Below, in pieces: positions 12,460 through 25,038 of a stretch of 64,000 nucleotides of DNA. The first letter of the stretch is position 1. Each line of letters begins with the position of its first letter. Source of the stretch: Hofstenia miamia (Eukaryota; Xenacoelomorpha; Acoela); assembly GCA_004352715.1 (NCBI GenBank), contig SCFE01000024.1:625457-689456 (forward strand), in the 5' to 3' direction. The translations under genes were made by a program, and so were the position numbers. The notes beneath the pieces are model-generated. The model worked only from the letters and a program-made list of their open reading frames with translations, did not search any database and was not told where the DNA came from.

Positions 12460-13462
12460 TTACGAGTTCAGAAAATGCTTTTTCCAGATACTTATGTTAG
12501 AGTTTATCATAAAGCAATATACAAAATTCAATATACCGACGACGTTTAGAAACCATATTGAAAGAATACTACTGTAAATACCATAATATGCTTTTATATA
12601 ACCAATGAAAAAAGCAGAGCCAGAGCCGATTCCAATATTTCCAATGATCACGAACGCAGAGCCAACAAAGACTTTTGTAGCAACCGGATTTGACTCTGGG
12701 AATCTAATACGAATGTAGATTGCAAGAACCGGGAATATTGCAGTTACAACTGTAGATCTTGCAATATAAACAAAGAATATCATAAAAGATATGATATACA
12801 ATTCCTTGAATACCGAAATATACTCACTCAGATAAATCATGAGCATAAATACAATGTTTAGAAGCAATGAGAAAAATACCACGACAAAACTGTAGCCCCG
12901 ATTTGGTAAGTAATATCCAAAATACAAACTCGAAGGTAAAAGGGGAATGGTTATGATAATGTAAACAACGTTTAGTTGTGAAGAATTTACTCCAATTTCC
13001 TGCGTAAAAAATTGGGCCAAAATTCCATCAAAGAAGGCATAGGTAGTGTTAGTACAGAACAGGCTAAGCAACAGTACCATCACTCCAAAATCTGATAAAT
13101 ACTTCAAGGAAATAAAATGTGTTCTTTCTGAGGGTTGTGCATCATGGTTAAGATTTGCTTTCTGAAGAAACATTGTTGAAGAAGCTAACACAAATGTTAG
13201 TCCTAATGCACCACAAATATAAAATGGTGTTGAGTAGTGAAATGATGAAGAGAGAAAAAGGGCTATCTGTGCACCCAATGTTATACCCATATAGAAAAAT
13301 GAAACAAACGCATTAGAGACTTTGCCACCGACTTCTCCAAAATAAGTAGTAACAACTACGAAAACTACTGCCCAGACTCCAGCACCGGATGCACCAGTGA
13401 TAAAGCGATTTACCATACAAAGTGCTTCGTAAATAAAAGTACTTTGTATTGAATCAACAAAC
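12460..13462 (-). CDS. MFS transporter, SLC18B1-like, exon 2 (C-terminal two thirds)
   Basis: Second exon of a minus-strand gene for a membrane transporter of the major facilitator superfamily, closest by pattern to vesicular amine/polyamine transporter SLC18B1. The exon starts after an AG at 13463-13464 (reading ATATTTAG then GTTTGTTGAT) and joins exon 1 in phase to give the codon GGG. It encodes about 333 residues with about nine hydrophobic segments (roughly TM4-TM12), for example GVWAVVFVVVTTYFGEVGG and PFYICGALGLTFVLAS, and ends in a lysine-containing cytosolic tail with TAA at 12460-12462. The combined protein is about 433 residues, near the usual length for SLC18B1 (mid 400s). No stops or frameshifts are seen. 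The substrate cannot be told from sequence. A (TA)n array and a gap follow, so the 3' UTR is not visible. Confidence 0.82.
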
Positions 13463-13573
13463 CTAAATATTGATATCATGTAAAATTATTTCAGAAAGTT
13501 TGTATTCATTATGTCTAATACATGTTTATTACAGAGATAAAACCGCTGTTTCAAAGAAAATTTTATTCAAATA

Positions 13574-15096
13574 CAGTACTGGAAATATGCCTTCGACCAC
13601 CTTGCTATTTTGAATAAATAATGAACATTCATTGGATAGAGTGTGCCTAAAATTTTTACTAAGTGTTACTTTGATTAAGAAAAGAAAACTTGTATGTCTT
13701 ATGCCATAAAATGTGTAGAATAACAATTGGCTATTAATTTTTAATTAAAATTAGAAATCTTGTATTGGAAAAATGTATTGGGCCACCTGAAAAAATTTTG
13801 CAAATTTGCAAATCCGAAAAAAGTAAATTCAAAATAAGATACATAAATTGATGCAATACAAGCAACAAATTTGTCTCTTCTAATACTTAGTAGGGTGTCC
13901 CTTTGAGCGAATAGCAGCTTCAAGGCGATCAAGAATTGAAGCAAAAAGTCTTTCAATAAAGCTGTTGAGAATTGCATAATATTTTATCTTTATTGTGCTC
14001 CACGGCTGATCTTCAGTGTGAAGAGTATGCTGTTCAACTCGATATTTGATTTCTTTTCACATATTTTCGATAATGTTAAGGTCTTGAAATTGGCCAGGCT
14101 AGCCAGCAAGGATAGCAACCCCGTTATTGTGGAGGAAATTTTTCATTGCTTTTGAGATATGTCACGGAGCACCATCCTGCTGATACATTGAATCACTTGT
14201 AAGGAGTGGCAGGAGTTCCTTTTCCAGAGACCGAGCATATTGAGAGCTTCGGAGAGTACAGTGATATGAACAATCAGCGAAAGTCATACTTCCATATTGC
14301 ACCCCATACCATTACAGACTTTCTACCATAATTTATGATATAGATCAAATCTTGACTCGTCTGAAAATATAACATTAGACCAATATTCAGATAAATTGTC
14401 TCTCATTAAAAAGGCCCTCCTCACTTGGCGTAATCTTTGCTTTGAGGTTAAGAATTGAGTACTTCTTCGGGATGTTTCGCACAGTTCTTGCTGTCACGAG
14501 GTGACCATCAGCCCATTCCTTGCTAAATTCCTCTGAAGTCTTCCTGGGATTTTGCTTCGAAAGTCACATAAGAGCTCATTGGGAGGTTTTGGAGGTCTTC
14601 TTTGGTCTTCCGGACTTTGGCTTGGTGGCAATGATGCTTTCAGAATTGAAACGATATCCCCGACAGTACTTCGAGGTAGCTTTACAAGTCGGGCTATATT
14701 ACGTTGACTCATCCATTCCAAATGTTTGGAGATAATCAGCTCACGGATGGCAAGAGGTACGAACCAGACATCATATATGGCGAAGAAAGACTGTTATTAG
14801 ACATTTTCAATATAAATAGAGTGAAAAAAGCTCAACCAATGAAATTTTTACAGATTCCCTGATTTATGTCTGAAGTGGCCGAATGCATTTTTCCAAGAAA
14901 AGATTAGCTAACTACAAGCATTGTAGCATTTCTCCTTGAGATTTAAAGTAAAGAGTGATAATTATGTCTCAATATTGATGAATTCCTCTATCTGCAACCC
15001 CAAATCTAATTAAAAAAACTATGACATTCTTGGCGTGCATTTCTTAGAAATATTTATGAAAAATCACGGGTGGCCGAATTCTTTTTTTCAGTACTC
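13574..15096 (-). mobile_element. Tc1-like transposon with IR/DR termini, 1.52 kb, inside the MFS intron
   Basis: Flanked by TA (13572-13573 and 15097-15098). Outer ends read inward CAGTACTGGAAATATGCC (left) and GAGTACTGAAAAAAAG (right). A related motif recurs internally, inverted between the sides, at about 13763-13788 and 14873-14896, some 190-200 bp inside each end. Both copies on each side carry a GGCCACC-like core. This is the IR/DR arrangement known from Tc1-like elements such as Sleeping Beauty. The transposase runs on the minus strand, the same direction as the host gene. Confidence 0.85.
13880..14758 (-). pseudogene. Tc1-like transposase, degenerate
   Basis: An N-terminal helix-turn-helix is intact at 14494-14721, including SQRNIARLVKLPRSTVGDIV. 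Further on are YQQDGAP followed by an in-frame stop and HISKAM (region of the second catalytic Asp, near 14160) and NNGVAILAG. The C-terminus matches the usual Tc1 ending, here IRSKGHPTKY before a TAG. Several stops (for example after QQDGAP) and frame changes rule out a functional enzyme. Confidence 0.85.
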
Positions 15097-15098
15097 TA

Positions 15099-15984
15099 TG
15101 ACTTATATTTCAGATTCGATATATTGACAGGTGAAAATTACTCCGCGGAGTGAACAGCAGATTAGATATATATGAAAATTAAATTTTTGATCGTGTATTT
15201 ATTTTTTTAGAATCTATTTCATAACTTTCAACATGTCACACTACCAATAAGACTATTAATCGCAATGGTGAAACCTCTGTTTGACTTAGTAATCTTCATT
15301 TTATATTATGTTCCATTCAATAGTTGTTGTTTTTGCTTAATTTTATTTTAACTAAGCATGAATTTTATTCTTTTACCAGAAGCAAATTGGAGTCAGTTCT
15401 ACCAACACTGAATTTGAATGATCAGTATCATTAGTCTGTTATACCTTCAATCTAACTATATATCGCGTTTATTATTCTATTCTACTAGTGATTTACTTTG
15501 TATCAGTTTGGTTTACGGAGTAGTTTATTAATATGATATGACAATACTTATCCGCTATGTAGGCTAAAACGATAGCTAATTATTTATAAAAATATGATCG
15601 CATCCATGGCCTACTAAAGAATTTTGTTCCCAATACAAGTACTATGGACATGCATCTATAGGTCCAGAAAACTACAACACAATTATGTGAATGTGCAACT
15701 TGCTACTTGTACTCTGAGCTTTAGTATTTAGCTTCGTATACTAAAAAATTTAACATTGATGATGAATAGAAACATTTGAATAGAGTTTATACATTTCGCT
15801 ACCAAAAGGTATAGATAAAACTTGAGCGAATTTTTCTATGGGCTGGGATTAGAGTGACTATATGAGCTTAGCATAGACCCGAATCTGACCAGATCAGAAT
15901 ATCCACTACCCAAACTCGACACGAAAAGTTACTTCCCGAATCCCACCCGAAATGTAGTTTGATTGGCAAAATTTAACGACTTGG
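15099..15984. other. MFS intron, remaining sequence
   Basis: AT-rich intronic sequence between the Tc1-like element and the dispersed TCGGGT repeat. No gene seen. GACCCGAATCTGACC-type words near 15876-15950 already resemble the repeat that follows. Confidence 0.5.
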
Positions 15985-16215
15985 ATCACTTTCCAATCAA
16001 ATGATGAGTAACATCAGTCATTTCCTGTAATGTAAAAATAGTCATTCATTGGCATTACTGAAAGTTTGGATCTTTCTCACATGAAGTGGTGACTAACATT
16101 AATAACTTTTTGTTCAATCAATCTAAGTTTTGTACCCGATCGACCCAACCCGACCCGATGTGAAACCCAAAATCCTGTGGGTCTTAGTTGCGTACTGGAT
16201 GTCACTCTCTAGCTT
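15985..16215. repeat. Dispersed repeat copy 1 (ACCCGA/TCGGGT-rich)
   Basis: Aligns by eye with 21430-21673: both share a CATTGG(T/C)ATTAC segment, TTTGGATCTTTCTCA, a CCCGAC-rich stretch and the end word GATGTCACTCTCT. A related CCCGACCTG fragment is at about 16536-16590. No coding capacity and no TSD recognised; it could be a SINE or a MITE, and I cannot choose. Confidence 0.7.
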
Positions 16216-16904
16216 CTAGCTGGGATTTGGGGGATGGGGTTTTGAAGTGAATCTATTTTTCTTAAGATGGAGCATTTCAAATTTTGATTGTACAGCCTAT
16301 GTGAAGGTCCTTTGCTTTGTGAAGAAAATTAGAATTGAAATATTTTAATAGATGAATCAATTCAAATAGCGAATTTTGAAAGCCTTACAATTATTATTAA
16401 TTGTGGACTAACAAGAAATGGGATCACATTACTGCAACATGTTCTATCCAGGCATAGGTATACCTGATTCGCTATATTTTATCCATATTTAGATTGTTCC
16501 TTAAACATATTGGTGCTCTTTCACTCGCAACTCGACCAGTCTAATTTTTTACCCGACCTGTGGATCAGGTCGGACAGGGTTATTCTGTTTCCCACCCTGA
16601 TCTATTCAGACAAAGGAGAGGAAGCACAATCTTTGCTTAAGGTAAAATGCTTTGCTCAAATGACTTCAAATATACAGTACCTTTGAAACAGCCACATTTC
16701 CAAAAGATACTCGTATTTTTCTATTTTTTCTATTGCTTAAATCCTTGAAATATCAATATTACTGGGTTATCACATTTTTTTTAACCTGAAATTTATAAAA
16801 GACACAATTGCTAAGCTCTAGACGAAATTCCTGGCTACGCCATTGGCTCATGGAAATAATTAGATAGGCAAAATAAATTATTGATATTCTACAAAACTAT
16901 TTAC
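16216..16904. other. MFS intron, 5' part
   Basis: Intronic DNA with another CCCGACCTG/AGGTCGG patch near 16540-16590 and a lone hAT-like end (CTGGCTACGCCATTGG, about 16831-16846) resembling the MITE at 1613-1848. The intron donor is the GT at 16903-16904 on the minus strand. Confidence 0.6.
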
Positions 16905-17203
16905 CCAAAGGCGACGATGGCCATCGCAGCAACAATACCTGAAGAAATAAACACGATTCTGATGTATTTTTTTACGTCGAACACAAGCAAAAAAATTGCG
17001 AGAGCAATCTGTCCAACTGAAAACATGGCTAAGGTTATAGCTACGACTGTTTGCGATGTTTCGTGTTTGTTTATTGCTCTAAGTGGATAAATGGGACCAA
17101 CCATTGATACAAATGTGCCTTCAAAAAACAAAATCATGAGAGTGCTGAAGAGACCAATTGTTTGTAAGCAATTCCTAAGAATAGATGTGATGACCAAACT
17201 CAT
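16905..17203 (-). CDS. MFS transporter, SLC18B1-like, exon 1 (N-terminal third)
   Basis: First coding exon of the transporter finished at 12460-13462. The ATG at 17203 is preceded in frame by a TGA a few codons upstream, which supports this start unless a further 5' exon exists. The 99-plus residues contain three hydrophobic segments (TM1 around TIGLFSTLMILFFEGTFVSM; TM2 around VVAITLAMFSVGQIALAIFL; TM3 after a KKYIR turn). The exon ends ...GTCGCCTTTGG followed by GTAAAT, a good donor, and joins exon 2 to read IVAFGFVDSIQ without a frame break. The intron is 3442 bp, AT-rich, and hosts the Tc1-like element. Promoter elements are not evident. Confidence 0.82.
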
Positions 17204-17409
17204 GTTCTCCGTGACAAACTTTCAATGTTACATCTAGAATAGCAAATTAATTTCGTGTACATACAAATTGCATTATAAATAGTAAACAATGTAGTGAAAG
17301 TATTTTACAATTTTTCCGTTTCTTGCAATTGATATCTAGGCCCTATTTTAATCCACCTGTTAATATTTTGAAAATTTTGTCAATACCCAAGACCTGAACA
17401 TTCAATATA

Positions 17410-17966
17410 CAGGGTGGGCCAAACGTTAGGGAGCAGTGATATAAAAATCACTCACAAGTGAGTCATACACCAGTTTTGAATAAAAAGTTCTACCCAGTTG
17501 TCCCAGATTGGCCCGATATTCAGGAAAAATGTTTTCAGCATAATGGTGCCCCAGCGCATTATGGAAACGTGCCTCGTAAGTGGTTGGCTGCCACCTTTGG
17601 TAATCGTTAGATAGGCCGACGGGGAGGACTTGGGTGGCCCCAAGATCTTCCGATCTTACTCCGCCTGACTTCTTCCTCTGGGGAGTTAAGGAAGCCGTGT
17701 ACAGTACTAAACCACGTTCTTTGGAGGAGTCCAAAGAAAGAATAACCAAAGCTCTTCATTCAATTACTCCAGACCTTCGTCACAAAGTGTGTTCATCGAT
17801 GGAGAACAGAGTTTTGAAGTGCATCGAGGTAAATGGTGGACAATTTAAGTATTTGTAAATGAAAGGATCATTAATTATTCATTACCTTGCAGTGAATATT
17901 TAAACTGAATAATGCTTAATTTACATTAAAAATTACATTTTTGCCCCCTAACTTCTGTCCACCCTG
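17410..17966 (+). mobile_element. Internally deleted mariner-type element, 557 bp
   Basis: Bounded by TA (17408-17409 and 17967-17968). The ends read inward CAGGGTGGGCCAAACGTTAG and CAGGGTGGACAGAAGTTAG. A full element would be over 1.2 kb; here the N-terminal half of the transposase is missing, leaving only the C-terminal part on the plus strand. Confidence 0.87.
17500..17858 (+). pseudogene. Mariner-type transposase, C-terminal fragment
   Basis: Starts within the catalytic core: QHNGAPAHY replaces the usual QQDGAPPHY, so the catalytic Asp is Asn. The line continues through an in-frame stop and a shift (IGRRG) to WPPRSSDLTPPDFFLWG, a hallmark of this mariner branch, then VYSTKPRSLEESKERI and a normal end at GGQFKYL with TAA at about 17858. 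The deletion, the stop and the Asp to Asn change make it non-functional. Confidence 0.87.
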
Positions 17967-17968
17967 TA

Positions 17969-20900
17969 GGGAGTTACTAGTAAAAATCAGGGTTGCTTGA
18001 GCAGAACTGGATAAATACCATACTGTACAACATGGATTGGCATACATTAATGAATGAATTTTAAGAATACATACAGTAGGTTCAATTTTTAAATTACTTA
18101 CAATTTTCCTTGGATAAGAATGCAGTGGTAAATTTATATCGGGATCTAACTTATACACATGTATATGTAAAATAAAACGCTATACAGAAATATAAGAAAT
18201 TATTAGCCAAACTTCAAATAATAATATAAGATGTTTTATGACAAAAAATGGAATGAACAGCGGAAATACAGACTTGATGTGTGCTGCTAAAACTATCAAT
18301 TGGAGACTAAATTGGCATTTCCAAGATTCGACAACGAAAGCTTGTACTTTATGGTTGCTAAATTTTATTATTAAACACATTCACCCTGTTTGGATAATGC
18401 TACAAGGTGATTTATAAAATAGCTATCCCAGATAGAACAATTTCATCGTTACGAAGTCTGTTCGACATTGTAGTAGCGTAAATGTGTCGTTCAATAAATA
18501 TTTCTATCGTTTTAGTGTCGATATTTTAGCGTAAATTGTACAAAGTTGGCAAAGTATTTATTGCTAGATTGTATTGTCTCAAAGTATTTCGCAACTTACA
18601 ATATCAATTTAGTATTCTAATCTTAAATATAACACAATTATCCAAAACGCAATGTATTTTCTACAATAGCATTTATTATAATAGCAAATGTAAATTATGC
18701 TTTTGTACAAGTCAATATATCTAATTTAAGAAATTCTAGAAGAATGTTCGCATGTTAGTTGTAAGTGCCTCCAAATTTCACTGTACAAATAAAAATCGGT
18801 GTGTTTCCTTACTAATTACATTTTCTGTGTCGTCTTAGTAGCGTTTGATGTTGTAAATAACGACGTCGTTTTGATGGCTTTGTACTTACTGGAAAGCGGC
18901 AATTCGCAATAAAGCCAAGAATTTATTCATTGGAGGAGAAAGCTAACTTCGATGTTTTACAGTAAATACATATATCTTCTTTCCCTGGTGAGCTTCCTAT
19001 CTGGTTGTTCTATGATTCTCCTACAATACTCGAAATCCAAATACCACCTTACAATATTTTCTGGGTGAATTCGGCAGGACGTCATCGTGGAATAGAAAGT
19101 GACAATATGAAGTAAACATGGGCCCGAACCCGATGAAATACTTAGGAATGAAAGACATAGCATGTCAAAAACTACTTGTGTAGGCACACCAATAAATAGT
19201 GGCTCAAACATATTGATTCCCTGGTTTTGTGATTGCACATTTCTAAGGTTATAAATAAGCTACTCATTTAATTAACAAGTTATGTAATTCGCATTTGTAT
19301 GAGAATTTTCCCATTACTAAAATGTTGACTCATTCTATTGTTTAGAAATTTACAACTATAATATGAACAATAAAAGAATTTATTCAGTGCAGAATATATA
19401 TGCCAGTCGTACTAGATCAAATAAACCCATGCTTAAAAGCATCTGATTTGAAACAGAAGCAAAGGATTGAAAAGTATCCTGGCAATTGAAAATCTTCTGT
19501 GGCTGAACTATAGAGGCTTTCTTGTGCAATATAATTTAGCGTGATCTCTGAATTTTCTTCATGAATTTAAGCCAAAAAAGTTCCATTAAATTTAGGCAGG
19601 ATTTTGGCATTCAGCGTAGTTCCCAATTCCTGTAGAAACAATTCTTGAATACTGAATGCCTAAAAACAAGTTTTTTTCTCCAATACAAGCAAGTTTCAAT
19701 GCAAGTTTTCACAAATGTTTCTGAAAAATCTTGAAAACACCTGTAGAACGTTGGACGTAACGTTCATTACTTCCCATATCAAAGATTACTTTTAGATGAA
19801 ACATTTATTCACTTTAATTCTACATGATTGATATCAAGCTGCTTGGAAAGTTAAATTAGTGAATTATGTAAAATTATATTTGAGATGCCGTAGAAAATAA
19901 CTTTGTAATAAGGAATGATGTATTAATTTTGGAAACCCCTTGCAAATCACCCTACCACAACATACCATTGACATATGGACACAAAATATTTCTTGATGAA
20001 AACGTGAAGCTTTGGTGACAGAATTCATTAAATATTTATAATTACAGATGAATAAGCTCATTGTACAGCTGGTGAGTGATATGGGAATGTTTTATAGACA
20101 ACACCGACGTTATTTTGATCAAAATTACTTTCGGATGATGCATATATTCGTTGTTCTTCCATATGGTGCTATTAGAATGCTTGCAAGAGTTAAACACGTG
20201 AATCCTGTGAATACTTCGAGTTAACGCCAAAATCAGCTGCTTGCATCAATGCCATAATGCGGTAATGCCGCTTGGAGAGTAGTTCGTAAAATCTCTTTCC
20301 GTTTTGCAGTAAAATGAAAAGCATTCCTCATACCTTGATAGAATGCGTGCATTGTCACCTGGAGAATAGAATTTCTTCATATTGTCCTGCTTATTTCAAA
20401 CAATGCTGCTTGGAGATTTGTTGAAGTAATGCTTAAAACCAATACTGAAAATGAGTCTTTGGAAAAGGAAATTGTTAATTCTGTATAGAAAACAATTTCC
20501 AATGAATGACAGTAGTAGGCGTTATGCTGCCGAATAGTGCTGCATTATCCAGAGAATGCTATAACAAATTACTTTCAATGAACTCAAATTGTGCGATTTA
20601 TTTGGGCTAAATAACAAACACCAGATAGTATTTGTAAACATTTGATTAGAATTTCCCAAGTACTTAGCAAATATTTTCACATTTAGCAAGTATCTCCTAG
20701 CAGTGCAATTAATATTTACAAATAATTAATATGAAATTATTTGAACATTAAAAATTTGTCAATTTTTTTATATTTTCTAATTATATTCCAACTTCAATTA
20801 CGAAAAAATATTTTTTTATTTAAAAACATTCATCAATAAGCTACACAATCAAAATAATATTTAAAATAATTTTCTATATTAATATTAATATTGTATTATC

Positions 20901-21429
20901 TTCCTAATAATGCATACATGACCATCCAAATAAGTCAACTGTACTCAGTAGAATGTTTAGAAGTTGATATATACATTATATATATATACATTATATATAT
21001 ATATATATATATATATCCAGTTATTCTAAAAAGACCATTTTCATCATGCCTCAACAACAAGAAAGGATTACTCTCAAAACTTCAATGTTGACAATATTTA
21101 AATAACAAGCAATGCTGATCATTCTGTGAATAGTTGTTCTAGTTATTTTGAAGTTTATAGAATCGCAATAACTAGCTATACTAGTAGTAGGAAAAGGCAA
21201 TTATAACAAATGAAAAAATAAAATAAAATAAAATAAATAAATGCAATAAAAATTAATATTGATAAAGCTAATGAGAAAAGAAATATTACAAAGATGAAAG
21301 AAAAATAATTAATAAAATTTGAAAAGAAATATTCCCTATAATTTTCGCAATTGAAATAAATCATAATTATACAAATCTCTAATTCTATCATCCGATTGGA
21401 ATGCTTACTACCCGAAACATTGACGTAGT
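17969..21429. other. Gene-poor AT-rich stretch
   Basis: No supportable gene over about 3.4 kb. Only chance-sized ORFs (up to 93 codons, 18957-19238 minus) are present and none carries a known motif. It contains a compound (TA)n/TACATTA array at about 20966-21016. Confidence 0.5.
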
Positions 21430-21673
21430 TATGGTTCTCTGTCCAATCGAATGATCATATTTTGTGAATCGAGAAACAGCAATTCATTGGTATTACTTAA
21501 GGTTTTGGATCTTTCTCAAATCAAGCGGTGATTAACATCAGTATTTTTTAATAATAAATTTAATCTTTGTATCAGAATCCGATCTGGCCCAATAATTTTA
21601 CACCCGAATCTGACCCGACTCGAAACTCGAAATCGGGTCGGGTTTAATAGGTTACCCGATGTCACTCTCTATC
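21430..21673. repeat. Dispersed repeat copy 2 (ACCCGA/TCGGGT-rich)
   Basis: Same orientation and order of blocks as 15985-16215, including TTTGGATCTTTCTCA, CCCGACTCGAAACTCG, a TCGGGTCGGGT word and the shared terminal GATGTCACTCTCT. Divergence is substantial, so both are old copies. Confidence 0.7.
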
Positions 21674-23289
21674 GAGGAACTCAACTTCCATTCAACCTAT
21701 TATTGCTGCGTTCTTTACTATTGCCCCTTCTACTTTGTTAGTTCCAACTCTTCTAATACCTTTAATCTTATGCTTTTTGCTTAGTGCTTACACTAAACCT
21801 AGGACCTCAGCTAACTTTCTGTGGTTATGTATCTCATCATTCTCATAATTTGTCTATCCTGTTCCCATTCCTTCTTTTTTCCCTACCACTATTATGCCTG
21901 GCGCCTTCTACATACTTTGGTAATCCGTATGTTGATGTTCCAAAGTACCTTAAGCTTTCTTGTTCCCCATGACTAAGGGTTGACATTTGGCTATGCCACT
22001 TTTCTTCTGATTCTAATCAGGCCGCCTAGTAAAGTTACAATATGCCATACGTGCAAAATTGCTTGCATGCGTAAGCGTAATGCTGATTCTGTGCCAAATT
22101 CTCGCACCTTACTATTAGATCTTCTAACCTAAGCTTCAGCAAAATGGTATAGCTACTTGTTTTGTGTCACAAATAATCAGTGCCTGTGTCACCCTCTTTT
22201 TGCACGATGGTTTCTTTGACTCTCTGCGTCCAATATACTTTTATATTCTTTATTTCCCTCATCCTCTGTACTAGTCTTTCTTAGCTTCCTACTGACATCC
22301 AGCAGTGACCATGCAAATTGTTTAACCACATACATATTTAATCCCAATGCTTGTGTTTCTTCAGCCTCCCAAAGGCATTGGCGTTTATTGACACTTTCCT
22401 GCCTTGATTCCATTTAAGTTGAACATTCTTCTTTAACAATAAGCAATCCAATTAAGCCTTAGTATAAAATATAGATAAAAATAATGACCTTTTAGAAGGA
22501 GATAGGATAGGCAACTATATTCAAACTATTTAAAATATGCTAATAGCATTAAAAAATTTTAGGGATCAGCTATCTATTCCATAAGCTATCACAGTTTAAT
22601 ACATAGGTCTTCAACTAGCTCACAATCTTGATTGCCAACAATACATTGATGGTAAAGCAAGAAAGATGAGCATGTGTGTACAAAGTACTCGAAGCCTAAC
22701 CAAAAGTAAGAAGCGGATTTTGTTGTTGCTATGAGTCACTTTATGTATATTTTCACAAAATTGACTTAAATATCAAAACTCAACAGCAAATTAATAAAGC
22801 TTTAAACTGGTATATTTCAAAAATGTACTTAAATATACTTGGACCTGCTTACTACATAAAAATATGTCTGCTTGTTAAACATGCATAAATTCATTTGTGG
22901 TTCAGACAAAAGCTTAAAATTCTTTAATAAATGGTGCAAATTCTATTTATGCTCCCGAACATGCATCAAAAATGCAAAGTTGTGAACATTGGTGTCTGAG
23001 AAAATTCGTTTCTATCTTGTATGAATAGTCCTTGGAACAAGCTACCATTCAATTTCAGACAAACAAAAACATAACATTTCAGAAAATAGTAAAATTAATT
23101 TATTTGCAAACCAATTCGAATATGGAACATCTGAACAACTAAATAAATGAATAAATGCATTGACTAGAATATTTAAAATTGTGATTTTATTTTAATTGTT
23201 AATGTGCTATTTCTTCTGCTTTTATTTATTTATTTTTTGTAAATTCACTTTATGTAGATGAACAATAAAAACTATTGAAGAATAGAAGG
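21674..23289. other. Intergenic, no gene recognised
   Basis: Slightly less AT-rich at 21680-22430, with ORFs of 62 (plus, 21784) and 74 codons (minus, 22189-22413). The latter is charged and polar and matches nothing I recognise. No splice-supported exon could be proposed. Confidence 0.45.
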
Positions 23290-24296
23290 GTTTCAAACAG
23301 AGGCGCACCCAGAGGGGGGGGGAAGTGGGGGAACGTTCCCCCCCTCAACAGAGCAGAGATGCTTCCATTTCTCATGAAATGTTTGCCTATAACCAGTTGC
23401 NGAATTCACCGTTTTTTGCATATTGTGATATTAATTTTGCACAATTGTGATGTTAACATCTGGTGATGTCAAAGCTAAAGAAATTAAACTATGATCACAT
23501 CATTTACATAAGGTATCTAAACCAAATTTGAATTTGATTTAGTGATTATGATTAGTATAAACTTTTGATTTTCTAGACCAATTTCTTTTTGTTTTAAGTT
23601 AAAAGAAAAGCACAAGTAAAGTTATATTTTTTGTTATCACACAACGATTATTTTTTTTTGAAAATTTTCTTATATTTTATATTTTTTTTTATAAAAATCA
23701 AAATATTTTATTTATTATATTTTTTTTTCTATTATTTTTATTTTAATTATTGCCAAAAGTTGGCAATAGTCTGAATCTGAAAAGCCAAAATCGATTAATT
23801 TATTGAAATAAAAAAAATATTTTCGTGGAATTCCAATTAAAAATTGTCCACCCCTGCGTGTTTGTATTTGACAAGGGGTAATTTAATGGACATCTTAACT
23901 GAAACTATGAATGAGAAACATAGTCATTTTGAATGAAATGTTTATAAAATTATGTTTTGCTAAAGTGAAAATAATTTGAACACGCTTTTTATATTCCTTA
24001 ACTTGTAGTGAAATATTATGAATTATAAAACTAATAATAATTCGAATTATGGCAAGTTGCAAAGTGTAACTAACGCTACTTTGCGGCAGCACAGCTGAAA
24101 TACGAAATGATCCCCAGTCCTGTCCATTTTTCTATGTCAACAGGAGTTGGACTGAGGTATTGGAAAAATTGGGCTAAAATTGATAAATTAGACTAAATTT
24201 TGAGTTAAAGCTATATAATTTATTTAAGGTTTTTAAAAAATAGTATCATATACTCTACTCATGAAAAAATGAATTTATAATTTTTAATTCAATGCG

Positions 24297-24451
24297 TAGA
24301 TTTATCAAGCCGCAAAATTGTACAACATTTCTAAAAATAGTTTCATAAATACATGACAAATTTGAATTACATCGGTTGGACCTGATTCAGGTTGGGTAGC
24401 GATTGGGCATACATTTTCTGATAAGTCTAAGAAGGAAAGAATTTTCTAAAA
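24297..24451. repeat. 155-bp exact duplicate, copy 1 (ends at the gap)
   Basis: Identical base for base, as read by eye, to 25251-25405 (offset 954). It stops precisely where the N run begins, which suggests a contig-end overlap placed twice rather than a biological repeat. Confidence 0.9.
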
Positions 24452-25038
24452 NNNNNNNNNNNNNNNNNNNNNNNNNNNNNNNNNNNNNNNNNNNNNNNNN
24501 NNNNNNNNNNNNNNNNNNNNNNNNNNNNNNNNNNNNNNNNNNNNNNNNNNNNNNNNNNNNNNNNNNNNNNNNNNNNNNNNNNNNNNNNNNNNNNNNNNNN
24601 NNNNNNNNNNNNNNNNNNNNNNNNNNNNNNNNNNNNNNNNNNNNNNNNNNNNNNNNNNNNNNNNNNNNNNNNNNNNNNNNNNNNNNNNNNNNNNNNNNNN
24701 NNNNNNNNNNNNNNNNNNNNNNNNNNNNNNNNNNNNNNNNNNNNNNNNNNNNNNNNNNNNNNNNNNNNNNNNNNNNNNNNNNNNNNNNNNNNNNNNNNNN
24801 NNNNNNNNNNNNNNNNNNNNNNNNNNNNNNNNNNNNNNNNNNNNNNNNNNNNNNNNNNNNNNNNNNNNNNNNNNNNNNNNNNNNNNNNNNNNNNNNNNNN
24901 NNNNNNNNNNNNNNNNNNNNNNNNNNNNNNNNNNNNNNNNNNNNNNNNNNNNNNNNNNNNNNNNNNNNNNNNNNNNNNNNNNNNNNNNNNNNNNNNNNNN
25001 NNNNNNNNNNNNNNNNNNNNNNNNNNNNNNNNNNNNNN
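24452..25038. other. Assembly gap (587 N)
   Basis: A run of N inside the hAT element, followed by (TA)n. Apparent long ORFs across it are artefacts of N translation. Confidence 0.99.

Noticed and set aside
14520-14735. Plus-strand ORF opposite the Tc1 helix-turn-helix
   Set aside because: Shadow of the minus-strand transposase.
18420-18880. Possible terminal repeats (TAGTAGCGT words at both ends)
   Set aside because: The words are in direct, not inverted, orientation and do not extend; no TSD found.
22189-22413. Charged 74-codon ORF on the minus strand
   Set aside because: No homology recognised, no exon signals, and no neighbour supporting a gene.
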